The notes under the pieces: generated by a model
Seen by the model: the letters and a program-made list of their open reading frames with translations, nothing else
The model's database searches: none
What the model was told of the DNA's origin: nothing
Made by a program: the position numbers and the translations under genes
Assembly: GCF_019844075.1 (NCBI RefSeq)
Contig: NZ_CP081964.1
Coordinates: 2,604,001 to 2,668,000 of the forward strand
DNA from: Curtobacterium sp. TC1
GTDB taxonomy: Bacteria > Actinomycetota > Actinomycetes > Actinomycetales > Microbacteriaceae
Reading direction: 5' to 3'
DNA: 64,000 bases
In this document: piece by piece, positions 55,744 to 62,956 of the stretch
How the letters are laid out: each line of letters begins with the position of its first letter
Numbering within the stretch: the stretch's first letter is position 1

Positions 55744-56595
55744 GTGACCAAGTACCTCATCACCGGCGCCGCCGGCATGCTCGGTCGTGACCTGCAGGCC
55801 GCGCTCGCGGGCCGCGACGTGACGGCGCTGTCCCGTGCCGAGCTCGACATCACCGACCCGGCCGCGGTGGACGCCGCCGTCGCCGGGCACGACGTCGTGG
55901 TCAACTCGGCCGCGTACACGAAGGTCGACGAGGCAGAGGAGCACGAGGACGACGCCCACGCCGTCAACGCGATGGGCCCGAAGCTCCTGGCCGAGGCCGC
56001 GGTCCGCCACGGCGCGAAACTCGTCACGGTGTCGACGGACTACGTCTTCGACGGCAACGGCACCGCCCCGTACGCCGAGGACGCCCCGACGGACCCGATC
56101 AACGCCTACGGCCGCACCAAGGCCGCGGGCGAGGCGTTCGTGCGCGAGATCGCCCCGGACACGTCGTACGTCGTCCGCACCGCCTGGATCTACGGCGCGC
56201 ACGGACCGAACTTCGCCGCGACGATGCTCCGGCTGGCCGGCTCGCACGACACCGTGAGCGTCGTCACCGACCAGGTCGGTCAGCCGACGTGGACCGGCGA
56301 CCTCGCCGCGCGGATCGTCGAGCTCGTCGACGGCGACGCCCCCGCGGGCGTCTACCACGGCACGAACGCCGGGCAGGGGTCGTGGTTCGACTTCACGCGT
56401 GCCATCTACACCGAGCTCGGGCTCGACCCCGAGCGCGTCCTGCCGACGGACAGCGCCGCGTTCGTCCGGCCGGCGCCGCGCCCGGCGTACAGCGTGCTCG
56501 GCCACGACGGCTGGTCGCGCGCCGGCCTGGCGCCGATGCGCGACTGGCGCGAGGCGCTGCGCGCCGCGGTGGCCGCAGGAGCGTTGACGAAGTAG
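55744..56595 (+). CDS. rfbD: dTDP-4-dehydrorhamnose reductase
   Basis: A 283-aa RmlD: LITGAAGMLGRDLQ, STDYVFDGNGTAPYAEDAPT, YGRTK with catalytic Tyr-Lys, and RTAWIYG. It performs the NADPH reduction that yields dTDP-L-rhamnose. With rfbB, and with rfbA and rfbC 5 kb away on the other strand, the pathway is complete. A strong hairpin ends the unit. Confidence 0.96.
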   Translation: MTKYLITGAAGMLGRDLQAALAGRDVTALSRAELDITDPAAVDAAVAGHDVVVNSAAYTKVDEAEEHEDDAHAVNAMGPKLLAEAAVRHGAKLVTVSTDYVFDGNGTAPYAEDAPTDPINAYGRTKAAGEAFVREIAPDTSYVVRTAWIYGAHGPNFAATMLRLAGSHDTVSVVTDQVGQPTWTGDLAARIVELVDGDAPAGVYHGTNAGQGSWFDFTRAIYTELGLDPERVLPTDSAAFVRPAPRPAYSVLGHDGWSRAGLAPMRDWREALRAAVAAGALTK

Positions 56596-56610
56596 GCACG
56601 GCCGTCGACC

Positions 56611-56660
56611 GGGAGGCCCGGATCACGTCCGCTGCGTCGCGGACGTGATCCGGGCCTCCC
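56611..56660 (+). terminator. rfbD terminator hairpin (GGGAGGCCCG family)
   Basis: A perfect 22-bp stem (56611-56632 with 56639-56660) and 6-nt loop, starting 15 nt after the rfbD stop. The base of the stem is GGGAGGCCCG like the other family members, but the upper half differs. Confidence 0.8.
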
Positions 56661-56708
56661 GTCCCGGTCTCCTGCCGCGGCTTCCAGGGGGCGGCCCACC
56701 TGCCCTGG

Positions 56709-56714
56709 TAGGGT
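56709..56714 (+). promoter_or_regulatory. -10 box of the GT4 gene
   Basis: TAGGGT, 49 nt after the rfbD terminator; predicted leader about 54 nt containing AGGAGAG before ATG 56775. Confidence 0.4.
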
Positions 56715-56774
56715 CGGGCAGCCGGGCGCCGGGCCGGTCCTCGGCCCCATCACCACGACGAGGAGAGCAGCACC

Positions 56775-57917
56775 ATGACCACCCTCCACGTCCTCGTCGA
56801 CCAGGTCGTCGCGCCCGTCCCGGGTGGCATCGGGCGGTACGCCGAAGAGCTCACCCGTCACCTCGTCGCGAACGCGCCGAGCGGGTGCGACGTTGCCGGG
56901 GTCGTGTCGGCGGTCAGCTCCGACGAGATGGCCCACCTGCGCACGTTGCTGCCCGGCCTGTCCGATCTGCAGCGCCTCCCGTTGCCCCGTCGCGAGCTGT
57001 CGCTGGCGTGGCAGGGCGGGTTCGTCGGTGGCATCGCGAAGGGCATGGTGCACGCACCGAGCGTCCTCGCGCCCCTGGTCAAGCACGACCGGTTCCAGGA
57101 CCCGGGTCGGCAGACCGTCGTCACGGTGCACGACACGGTGCCGTGGACGAACCCCGAGACCCTGACGCCCCGCGGTGTCCACTTCCACAAGGCGATGGTG
57201 AAGCGGGCATGGAAGCACGCCGACGCCGTCGTGGTGCCCACCCACGCGGTGGCGAGTGCCCTGAACGAGATCCACCGCTTCGACGACCGGCTGCGCGTCA
57301 TCGGCGGCGCCCCCAGCGGTCGGCTGCGGCTGCCCGTCGACGCCGACCTGCGCGCCGAACGCCTCGGCCTGCCGGACCGCTACGTGCTGGCCGTCGGCAC
57401 GCTCGAACCGCGCAAGGCGCTCGGGTCCCTCATCGAAGCACTCGCGCACCCCGACGCACCGACGGACATCCCGCTCGTGATCTCCGGCCCGGACGGTTGG
57501 GGCGACGTCGACGTGTACGGCACGGCCGAGCGCGCCGGGCTCGCCCGCGACCGCGTGAAGGTGCTCGGCCGGATCGACGACGCCGACCTCGCCGTGGTCT
57601 ACGACCGGGCCACGGTGTTCGTGTTCCCGAGCTTCGCCGAGGGCTTCGGCCTGCCCGTGATCGAGGCGATGAGCTTCGGCACCCCGGTCATCCACTCCGA
57701 CGACCCTGCGGTGGCCGAGGTCGCGTCGGACGCCGGAGTCACCGTCGCCCGGAACCCGCGAGAGTCCTACCCGGAGCGGATCGCACAGGCGGTATACCAG
57801 GTGGTCAACGACCCGTTGCTCGCCGGTCAGCTCGCCGTCGCCGGACCGGACCGCGCCCGCATGTACGACTGGAGCGACTCCGCCGCCGAGACCTGGCAGC
57901 TGCACGCCGACCTCTGA
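56775..57917 (+). CDS. GT4 glycosyltransferase, mannosyltransferase-like
   Basis: A 380-aa GT-B enzyme: VPGGIGRYAEELTRHL, VTVHDTVPWTNPETL, AVGTLEPRKALGSLIEAL and TVFVFPSFAEGFGLPVIEAM. Actinobacterial relatives act as mannosyl- or rhamnosyltransferases on lipid-linked precursors. Own promoter and ribosome-binding site; it converges with the GH16-like gene over 12 bp. Confidence 0.9.
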   Translation: MTTLHVLVDQVVAPVPGGIGRYAEELTRHLVANAPSGCDVAGVVSAVSSDEMAHLRTLLPGLSDLQRLPLPRRELSLAWQGGFVGGIAKGMVHAPSVLAPLVKHDRFQDPGRQTVVTVHDTVPWTNPETLTPRGVHFHKAMVKRAWKHADAVVVPTHAVASALNEIHRFDDRLRVIGGAPSGRLRLPVDADLRAERLGLPDRYVLAVGTLEPRKALGSLIEALAHPDAPTDIPLVISGPDGWGDVDVYGTAERAGLARDRVKVLGRIDDADLAVVYDRATVFVFPSFAEGFGLPVIEAMSFGTPVIHSDDPAVAEVASDAGVTVARNPRESYPERIAQAVYQVVNDPLLAGQLAVAGPDRARMYDWSDSAAETWQLHADL

Positions 57918-57929
57918 GCCGGCGGCACG

Positions 57930-58685
57930 TCACTTCTTGTACGTGTAGGTGCTGACCCAGTCGATGTACAGGTGGCCGGTGGCGCCCCAGTTGCCCACCT
58001 GGAACATGTACCGGTGCGCGGTCTTCGGCACGTGCTTCGTGATCGTCTTGATCACCTTGCCGTCGAGGCGGTAGCGCACGGACTTCCCGGGGATCCACTC
58101 GATCGAGTACGTGTGCCATGCACGCCACGAGACGCCGGTGCTCAGGCTCGTCGCGTTGACCTCCTGGCCGGGGGTCATCGAGTGGTGGTGCAGCATCGGC
58201 TGCTGGTCGAAGTTCGCCTCGGGGTAGTCGATCTCACCGTCCGACCACTTGTCGGACGACGGCCACAGCATGAACGCGGCGCCGTTCCCGTCACCGCCGG
58301 TCGCCTTGGCACGGACGATGAACTTGCCGCCCTTGTGCCCCCACGCGCCCGACGGGGTACCGAACGTGCCAGCGGCGCCGTGCTTGCCGTCGAGCTTGAC
58401 GTCCATGTACCCGTTGTGCGAGCTGATCTGGGCGCCCGAGTAGTACATGCCGCCGGTGCCGTCCGGGTAGGGCTGCCACGACTTCGCGTAGGTCTTGGCG
58501 AACGTGCCCTTGGCGGCCGCGGCGGTGCTGAAGTTCTCGCGGAAGGTCTGCTTGAAGTTCCCGACGTTCCCGATCGGTGCCGAACTGGCGGACGCTGCGG
58601 TTCCGGTTCCGAGCGGTCCTGCGACGAGTGCGGCACTGAGGAGCACGACGGTGAGTGCGGCCCGCTTGGTTGCGCGTTTCTGCAT
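57930..58685 (-). CDS. Secreted GH16-like glycoside hydrolase
   Basis: A 251-aa secreted protein: signal peptide of about 33 residues (AALTVVLLSAALVAGPLG, cleavage probably after TAASA) and a jelly-roll domain with the GH16 catalytic signature DGEIDYPEA (nucleophile Glu and acid/base Glu around the central Asp), then HTYSIEWIPGKSVRYRLDG. GH16 enzymes cleave beta-1,3/1,4-glucans, agars or similar; substrate unknown, perhaps the organism's own exopolysaccharide or plant glucan. The leader has GGGAGTGAC. It ends 12 bp from the convergent GT4 gene. Confidence 0.87.
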   Translation of the reverse strand: MQKRATKRAALTVVLLSAALVAGPLGTGTAASASSAPIGNVGNFKQTFRENFSTAAAAKGTFAKTYAKSWQPYPDGTGGMYYSGAQISSHNGYMDVKLDGKHGAAGTFGTPSGAWGHKGGKFIVRAKATGGDGNGAAFMLWPSSDKWSDGEIDYPEANFDQQPMLHHHSMTPGQEVNATSLSTGVSWRAWHTYSIEWIPGKSVRYRLDGKVIKTITKHVPKTAHRYMFQVGNWGATGHLYIDWVSTYTYKK

Positions 58686-58790
58686 GAGCTGTCACTCCCT
58701 GACGTGACGGTTCGCACCCGTTCCCGTGGGTGCCGGGAGGCCGGATCTCGACCACCCGCCGTTCACCGTAGTTGCGAAATGCAGCCCGCG

Positions 58791-58840
58791 CGCGGGGTTG
58801 ACAGAACCGCTTCATCCCCAATACGCGGGGGTTGCAGAAC
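58791..58840. repeat. Paired 17-nt direct repeats upstream of the GH16 gene
   Basis: CGCGGGGTTGACAGAAC (58791-58807) and CGCGGGGGTTGCAGAAC (58824-58840) are 33 bp apart and differ by one insertion and one deletion. They could be regulator sites for the GH16 gene. The remaining intergenic sequence to 58935 shows only a weak GCCCC/GGGGC hairpin. Confidence 0.4.
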
Positions 58841-58935
58841 GTTCCGTCTACGTCGAAGAAGTGCTGATCAGCGCCGTGTTGCGCCCCCCGTTCTGGGGCT
58901 GCCGGTCGCTCGTGGACTCCGGCGGATGGTGGCGT

Positions 58936-59229
58936 TCAGACCCGCGCGCGACGGCGGCGTGACGACACGACGGCGGTGACGACCGCGGCCAGGACGGCGA
59001 CGACCACGACCACCGCGGCGACCTCGGCCACGTGCAGCGCCAGGAGCCACGAGTCGAACTGCGACTTCGTGGCGACGACGTGCTCGTCCGCACCACGGAA
59101 CCACCGGGCCGCGGGGTTGACCGGGCCGGCACGCCGTGCGGCGACGGCGCACACCAGGGCTGCGACGACCGCGACAGCGATGAGGACGAGCGTCGCGGCG
59201 TGGCGACGGAGACGGAGACGAGCGGACAC
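58936..59229 (-). CDS. Small two-helix membrane protein
   Basis: A 97-aa protein not assigned to a family. Basic N-terminus, membrane segment (about residues 11-30, TLVLIAVAVVAALVCAVAA), a 30-residue outside loop (NPAARWFRGADEHVVATKSQ), second Val/Ala-rich segment (about 66-88) and a basic end. GTG 59229 is 8 nt downstream of purE, so it is probably co-transcribed with it. Support is topology and position only. Confidence 0.55.
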   Translation of the reverse strand: MSARLRLRRHAATLVLIAVAVVAALVCAVAARRAGPVNPAARWFRGADEHVVATKSQFDSWLLALHVAEVAAVVVVVAVLAAVVTAVVSSRRRRARV

Positions 59230-59237
59230 GGCGGCGC

Positions 59238-59750
59238 TCAGAGGGAGTCGCGCAAGCGCGCGGCCTTCTCCTCGACCAGCTTCTCGAGGCCGTCGGCGTA
59301 CTCGGTCAGGCGGGCGGCGACGGCCGGCTCCGACGACCCGATGATCCGCGCGGCGAGCAGGCCGGCGTTCGCGGCGCCGTTGATCGCCATCGTCGCCACC
59401 GGGATGCCGGCCGGCATCTGCACGATCGACAGCAGCGAGTCGAGGCCGTCGAGGCGTGCGAGCTGCACGGGCACGCCGATCACGGGCAGCGTCGTCATCG
59501 ACGCCACCATGCCCGGCAGGTGCGCGGCGCCACCGGCACCGGCGATCACGACGCGGATGCCACGCTCGGCGGCGCCGCGGGCGAACCGGGACATCTTGTC
59601 GGGCGTGCGGTGCGCCGACACGACGTCCGCCTCGAACGGGATGCCGAGCTCGGCCAGGATGTCGGCCGCAGCACGCATCGTCGGCCAGTCGGAGTCCGAC
59701 CCCATGATGATCGAGACGAGCGGCTGGACGGGTGCGTCGGTGTCGGTCAC
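59238..59750 (-). CDS. purE: N5-carboxyaminoimidazole ribonucleotide mutase
   Basis: A 170-aa class I Pur[30 protein letters not shown] and [15 protein letters not shown]. It converts N5-CAIR to CAIR in purine synthesis, using the PurK product. GTG 59750 lies 6 nt after a TAGGCT box whose first three bases are the stop codon of the upstream glycosyltransferase gene. purK lies 3.2 kb away. Confidence 0.96.
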   Translation of the reverse strand: MTDTDAPVQPLVSIIMGSDSDWPTMRAAADILAELGIPFEADVVSAHRTPDKMSRFARGAAERGIRVVIAGAGGAAHLPGMVASMTTLPVIGVPVQLARLDGLDSLLSIVQMPAGIPVATMAINGAANAGLLAARIIGSSEPAVAARLTEYADGLEKLVEEKAARLRDSL

Positions 59751-59756
59751 GCGACG

Positions 59757-59762
59757 AGCCTA
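59757..59762 (-). promoter_or_regulatory. -10 box of leaderless purE, overlapping a stop codon
   Basis: TAGGCT on the minus strand, 6 nt before GTG 59750; its TAG is the stop codon of the upstream glycosyltransferase gene (59760-59762). Confidence 0.45.
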
Positions 59763-60857
59763 GCCGAGCAGCACGCGGCGCCAGACGTCGTCGTCACGGC
59801 CGATCGTGCGCTCCCCCGCGACCCACTGGACGGCCCGTTCGTCGGCCGTCCCGCGCTCGACGGCGGCGCGCACCGCATCGCACCAGGCCACCACGTCGTC
59901 GGGCACTGTGACCGCACCGTGCGTTCGCGCCACGGCGTACGAGGGCCGGTCCGAGACCACCGCGGGCATCCCGAGCGCGGTGTACTCCAGGAACTTCAGG
60001 TCGCTCTTCGCCCGGTTGAACTCCTCGTCGCGGAGGGGTGCGACACCGGCGCGCCAGCGCTCCCGGTGCGCCACGAGCCAGCGGGAGAACGCCGGGTAGT
60101 GGCCGTCCGGCACCTCGATGCGGCGGAACCAGTCGGCGCCGCCCTCGTCGGTCACGCCGATGACCTCGAGCCGGATCGGCGTGCCGTCGGAGGTCGTCAG
60201 GTCGGTGAAGACGTCGCGCAGCAGTTCGAGGTCGGCCGCGTGGGTGAGCGTGCCCATGTAGAGCACCCGGTGTTCGCCCTCGGGGCGGTCGTCGTCGTCC
60301 TCGGTCGCACCGGGTGTCCAGAGCCCGGGATCGAGGGCGTTCGGCACGACCGTGACGTCGCGGGCAACCGGGCGCACGACGTCGGCGAGCTCCGGCGTGC
60401 TCACGACGACGGTGTCGGCGCCGCGCACCAACGCGTCGATCGAGGCGAGGCGGTCCGGGTCGTACTCGGCGCGGGCGAGGCGCTGGCGGCCGGACTCGGT
60501 GAAGAAGTCGTCGTCGACCTCGCCGACGACACGGACCCCGCGGGCGGCAGCAGCGGCGAGGAAGGGCTGCACGGCGTCGCGCGGCAGGATGTCGCGCTGC
60601 ACCAGGACCGCGGCGTACGGTGTCGTGTCGGTCCCGTCGACGAAGGCGACCGGGTCGACCTGGCGGACCTCGGCCGTGCCGCTCGCCGCCAGGTGCTCGG
60701 TGCGCCGGACGACCCGCACGTGGGCGGACGCCGGGTGCGCTCCGTCGGCGCCCGCGACGACGTAGCCCAGGATCGGCAGCGGAGCGGGCACGGGAGGCGT
60801 CCCGACGACGGCCCGACGGAGTCGACGAGCGGCTCGGCGGACGAGATCACGCGGCAT
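59760..60857 (-). CDS. GT4/CgeB-like glycosyltransferase
   Basis: A 365-aa GT-B protein: basic N-terminus (MPRDLVRRAARRLRRAVVG), VGEVDDDFFTESGRQ, VPNALDPGLWTPG, VLYMGTLTHAADLELL and KSDLKFLEYTALGMPAVVSD. The related organisation suggests a polysaccharide glycosyltransferase that works at the membrane. ATG 60857 has GAGGA at good distance. It stands between GH6 and purE, apart from the main glycan cluster. Confidence 0.85.
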   Translation of the reverse strand: MPRDLVRRAARRLRRAVVGTPPVPAPLPILGYVVAGADGAHPASAHVRVVRRTEHLAASGTAEVRQVDPVAFVDGTDTTPYAAVLVQRDILPRDAVQPFLAAAAARGVRVVGEVDDDFFTESGRQRLARAEYDPDRLASIDALVRGADTVVVSTPELADVVRPVARDVTVVPNALDPGLWTPGATEDDDDRPEGEHRVLYMGTLTHAADLELLRDVFTDLTTSDGTPIRLEVIGVTDEGGADWFRRIEVPDGHYPAFSRWLVAHRERWRAGVAPLRDEEFNRAKSDLKFLEYTALGMPAVVSDRPSYAVARTHGAVTVPDDVVAWCDAVRAAVERGTADERAVQWVAGERTIGRDDDVWRRVLLG

Positions 60858-60908
60858 GCGCCCATCCTCTCGCACCGGGCGACCGGGCTCGCACGCACTG
60901 GTCGGACG

Positions 60909-61049
60909 CGCACCGTGCGGAGTTCGTCGCCGGGGAGACCGTTGACCGCTCCGTGCGAACCTGCACGGCCGCACCCAGCGATCAACCTCGCACCGAGTGA
61001 GCAGTGTCGCACCGTGCGACCGCAGCACCCACAACCCGCACGGTGCGGG
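60909..61049. repeat. Three CGCAC-N-GTGCG palindromes
   Basis: CGCAC C GTGCG (60909-60919), GTCGCAC C GTGCGAC (61006-61020) and CCCGCAC G GTGCGGG (61035-61049) share one core; a fourth hairpin (CCGTGC/GCACGG) lies near 60951-60968. They occupy the space between the GH6 end and the glycosyltransferase start. Terminators or operator sites. Confidence 0.5.
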
Positions 61050-61069
61050 ATCGCGGACCGACCGAACCG

Positions 61070-62740
61070 TCAGCGCCGCGTGACCGTCACCGTCCGGCAG
61101 GGGCTCGCCTTCCGGTCCTTCCCGGTGCCGGTGTTCCGCGCGACCGCACAGACGGTCCGCTTGCCGGCCTTGAGGGCGACGGTGCCGGCGAAGCCGTGCT
61201 GCGCGCCGGAACCCCACGTCCGATCGACGTCGGCGCGCACGCGTCCCGCCGACAGCGACGTCACCCGCCTGCCGTCGACCGTGATGGCGACGGTGCTGGC
61301 GGACGTCACGGCGTCGCCGTCGAAGGCCCAGCCGCGCACGCTGATGCCGCCCCGCTTGCCCGTCACGGACTCGAGCGCGACGTAGGGGTCGTGCCGGAAG
61401 GCGCGGACGGTGGCGCACCCGAGCGTGGTGTCCGACCCGGCGCCGATGTTGACGGCGGTCACGCAGACCCGGCGAGCGCCGGCGGACGCGGGCACCACGG
61501 CCTCGAAGCCGTGGGTCGCCCCGACGCCCGCAGCGGCATCCACGTCGGTCCGGCGGAGTCCGGCGGTCACGGCTCCCGCGGCGACGCCGTCGACGGTGGC
61601 GCGGACCCGGACGGGCTGCGTGGGGTCGTCCTCGTCGAAGGCCCATCCCCGGACCCGGACGCCACCGCCGGTGCCGGCGACGACCTCGAGCGAGCCCTGT
61701 GGTGCGAGGTCGGCTGCCGGGACCCCGAGCCGGGCGTTCGCGACCAGGGCCTGGGCGTAGGACGACCACCACTTGCCCGCGGCGGGGGCACCGTTGCAGG
61801 TGCCGTCGCTCGCGCCGGGGGTCTTCACCCACAGCAGGGCGTCGAGCGCGGTGCCGTCGGCGACGACCCGCGGCGAGGTGCCCAGTCCGGCGCCGGGGCC
61901 GTTGCACCAGGTCCCGCGCCAGCCCTGCCCGTTCCGCGAGGTGTCGATCACGTAGTGGGAGCCGCCGGTGGAGGCGGAGACCTTCTGCGCGTAGGCCTGT
62001 TCCTGCGCGGTCGGGTAGTAGTTCGCGACGTTCGTGAAGAACCCGCGGGCCCGCTGCACGCCGGCGCTGTTCAGCCGTGCGGCCATCGTCGCGGGCGGCA
62101 CCCAGTTCGAGTTGCCGGCGTCGAGGTAGGCGGGGACCCCGGCGGCGGTGAGTCCGGCGACCGTGCGGGACAGGATCCGGTAGCGCTGGTCGTCGAGCGT
62201 GGTGCTGCACTTCGCGTTGCTGAGCATCGCGAGCGAGTCCGGCTCGACGATGACGGCGGCACGGTGTCCGGCGAGTGCGGCGGTGACCTGGTCGACCCAC
62301 GCGTCGTAGGAGTCTTCGGAGAAGCCGCCGGCGGAGTACCCGCCGCAGTCCCGGTCCGGGATCGCGTACAGCACGAACACCGGGGTGGTGCCGGACTGCT
62401 CGGCGCCCGCGACCGCCGTGCTGATCGTCCTGGTCAGCTGGGTCCCCTGCGTCCACTCGCCGAGCCAGGTCGCCACGGGGTAGCGGGCGATGGTCGACGC
62501 CGCGGTGGCACCGGCGGGATCGGAGGCGGCGAGCGCGGTGGCCGCCTTCGCTGCCTCGCTGGTCGGCGACCGGTACGGCCCGGCCCCGTAGAGCGAGGCG
62601 GCGGACGCGGACCGGATGGTCGTCGCGGACGTCGCTGCGGTGGCGCTCGACGCGAACGAGACGGGCAGCACCCCGCCGACGAGAGCGGTGAGTGCGACGG
62701 CGGCGGCGCAGAAGACAGCACGGCGCGGACGGCGGCGCAT
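61070..62740 (-). CDS. Secreted GH6 glycoside hydrolase with two C-terminal repeats
   Basis: A 556-aa secreted protein: signal peptide (RAVFCAAAVALTALVGGVLP), then a GH6 domain to about residue 350 with AIPDRDCGGYSAGG (proton-donor Asp and disulfide Cys), AVIVEPDSLAMLSNAKC, AYLDAGNSNW and LLWVKTPGASDG. GH6 enzymes are inverting beta-1,4-glucanases or cellobiohydrolases. Residues about 365-556 form two repeats (GVRVRGWAFDEDDP; GISVRGWAFDGDAV) of the same type as in the 849-aa protein. GAGGAG lies 7 nt before ATG 62740. Cellulose or an own beta-glucan may be the substrate. Confidence 0.9.
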   Translation of the reverse strand: MRRRPRRAVFCAAAVALTALVGGVLPVSFASSATAATSATTIRSASAASLYGAGPYRSPTSEAAKAATALAASDPAGATAASTIARYPVATWLGEWTQGTQLTRTISTAVAGAEQSGTTPVFVLYAIPDRDCGGYSAGGFSEDSYDAWVDQVTAALAGHRAAVIVEPDSLAMLSNAKCSTTLDDQRYRILSRTVAGLTAAGVPAYLDAGNSNWVPPATMAARLNSAGVQRARGFFTNVANYYPTAQEQAYAQKVSASTGGSHYVIDTSRNGQGWRGTWCNGPGAGLGTSPRVVADGTALDALLWVKTPGASDGTCNGAPAAGKWWSSYAQALVANARLGVPAADLAPQGSLEVVAGTGGGVRVRGWAFDEDDPTQPVRVRATVDGVAAGAVTAGLRRTDVDAAAGVGATHGFEAVVPASAGARRVCVTAVNIGAGSDTTLGCATVRAFRHDPYVALESVTGKRGGISVRGWAFDGDAVTSASTVAITVDGRRVTSLSAGRVRADVDRTWGSGAQHGFAGTVALKAGKRTVCAVARNTGTGKDRKASPCRTVTVTRR

Positions 62741-62882
62741 GGACACACTCCTCGGACGGTCGACCCCTGACCGGTCCATGGGAACACGGGCCTCCGCGCG
62801 CCACCACCCGCCAGTGCGGGTGCCACCCGAGCGGGTGTCGGCAGTCCTGGGGACGTGTCGGCCGCCCTGGACGCGACCCGCG

Positions 62883-62930
62883 GGCGGACGGGAGGCCCGT
62901 GGCGGCGTCGCCACGGGCCTCCCGTCCGCC
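62883..62930. terminator. purK terminator hairpin (GACGGGAGGC family)
   Basis: A perfect 22-bp stem (62883-62904 with 62909-62930) and GCGT loop, 26 nt past the purK stop. It shares the 18-nt core GGACGGGAGGCCCGTGGC with the palindrome at 37798. Confidence 0.8.
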
Positions 62931-62956
62931 CTTCCGTCGCGTCGACGGGCCCGTCG

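Noticed and set aside
58798..58826. TTGACA on the plus strand upstream of purE region
   Set aside because: No plus-strand gene follows within reach and no acceptable -10 box at 17 bp.
58726..58962. 78-aa plus-strand frame upstream of the GH16 gene
   Set aside because: No ribosome-binding site, no recognisable composition, and it overlaps the likely promoter region of the GH16 gene.
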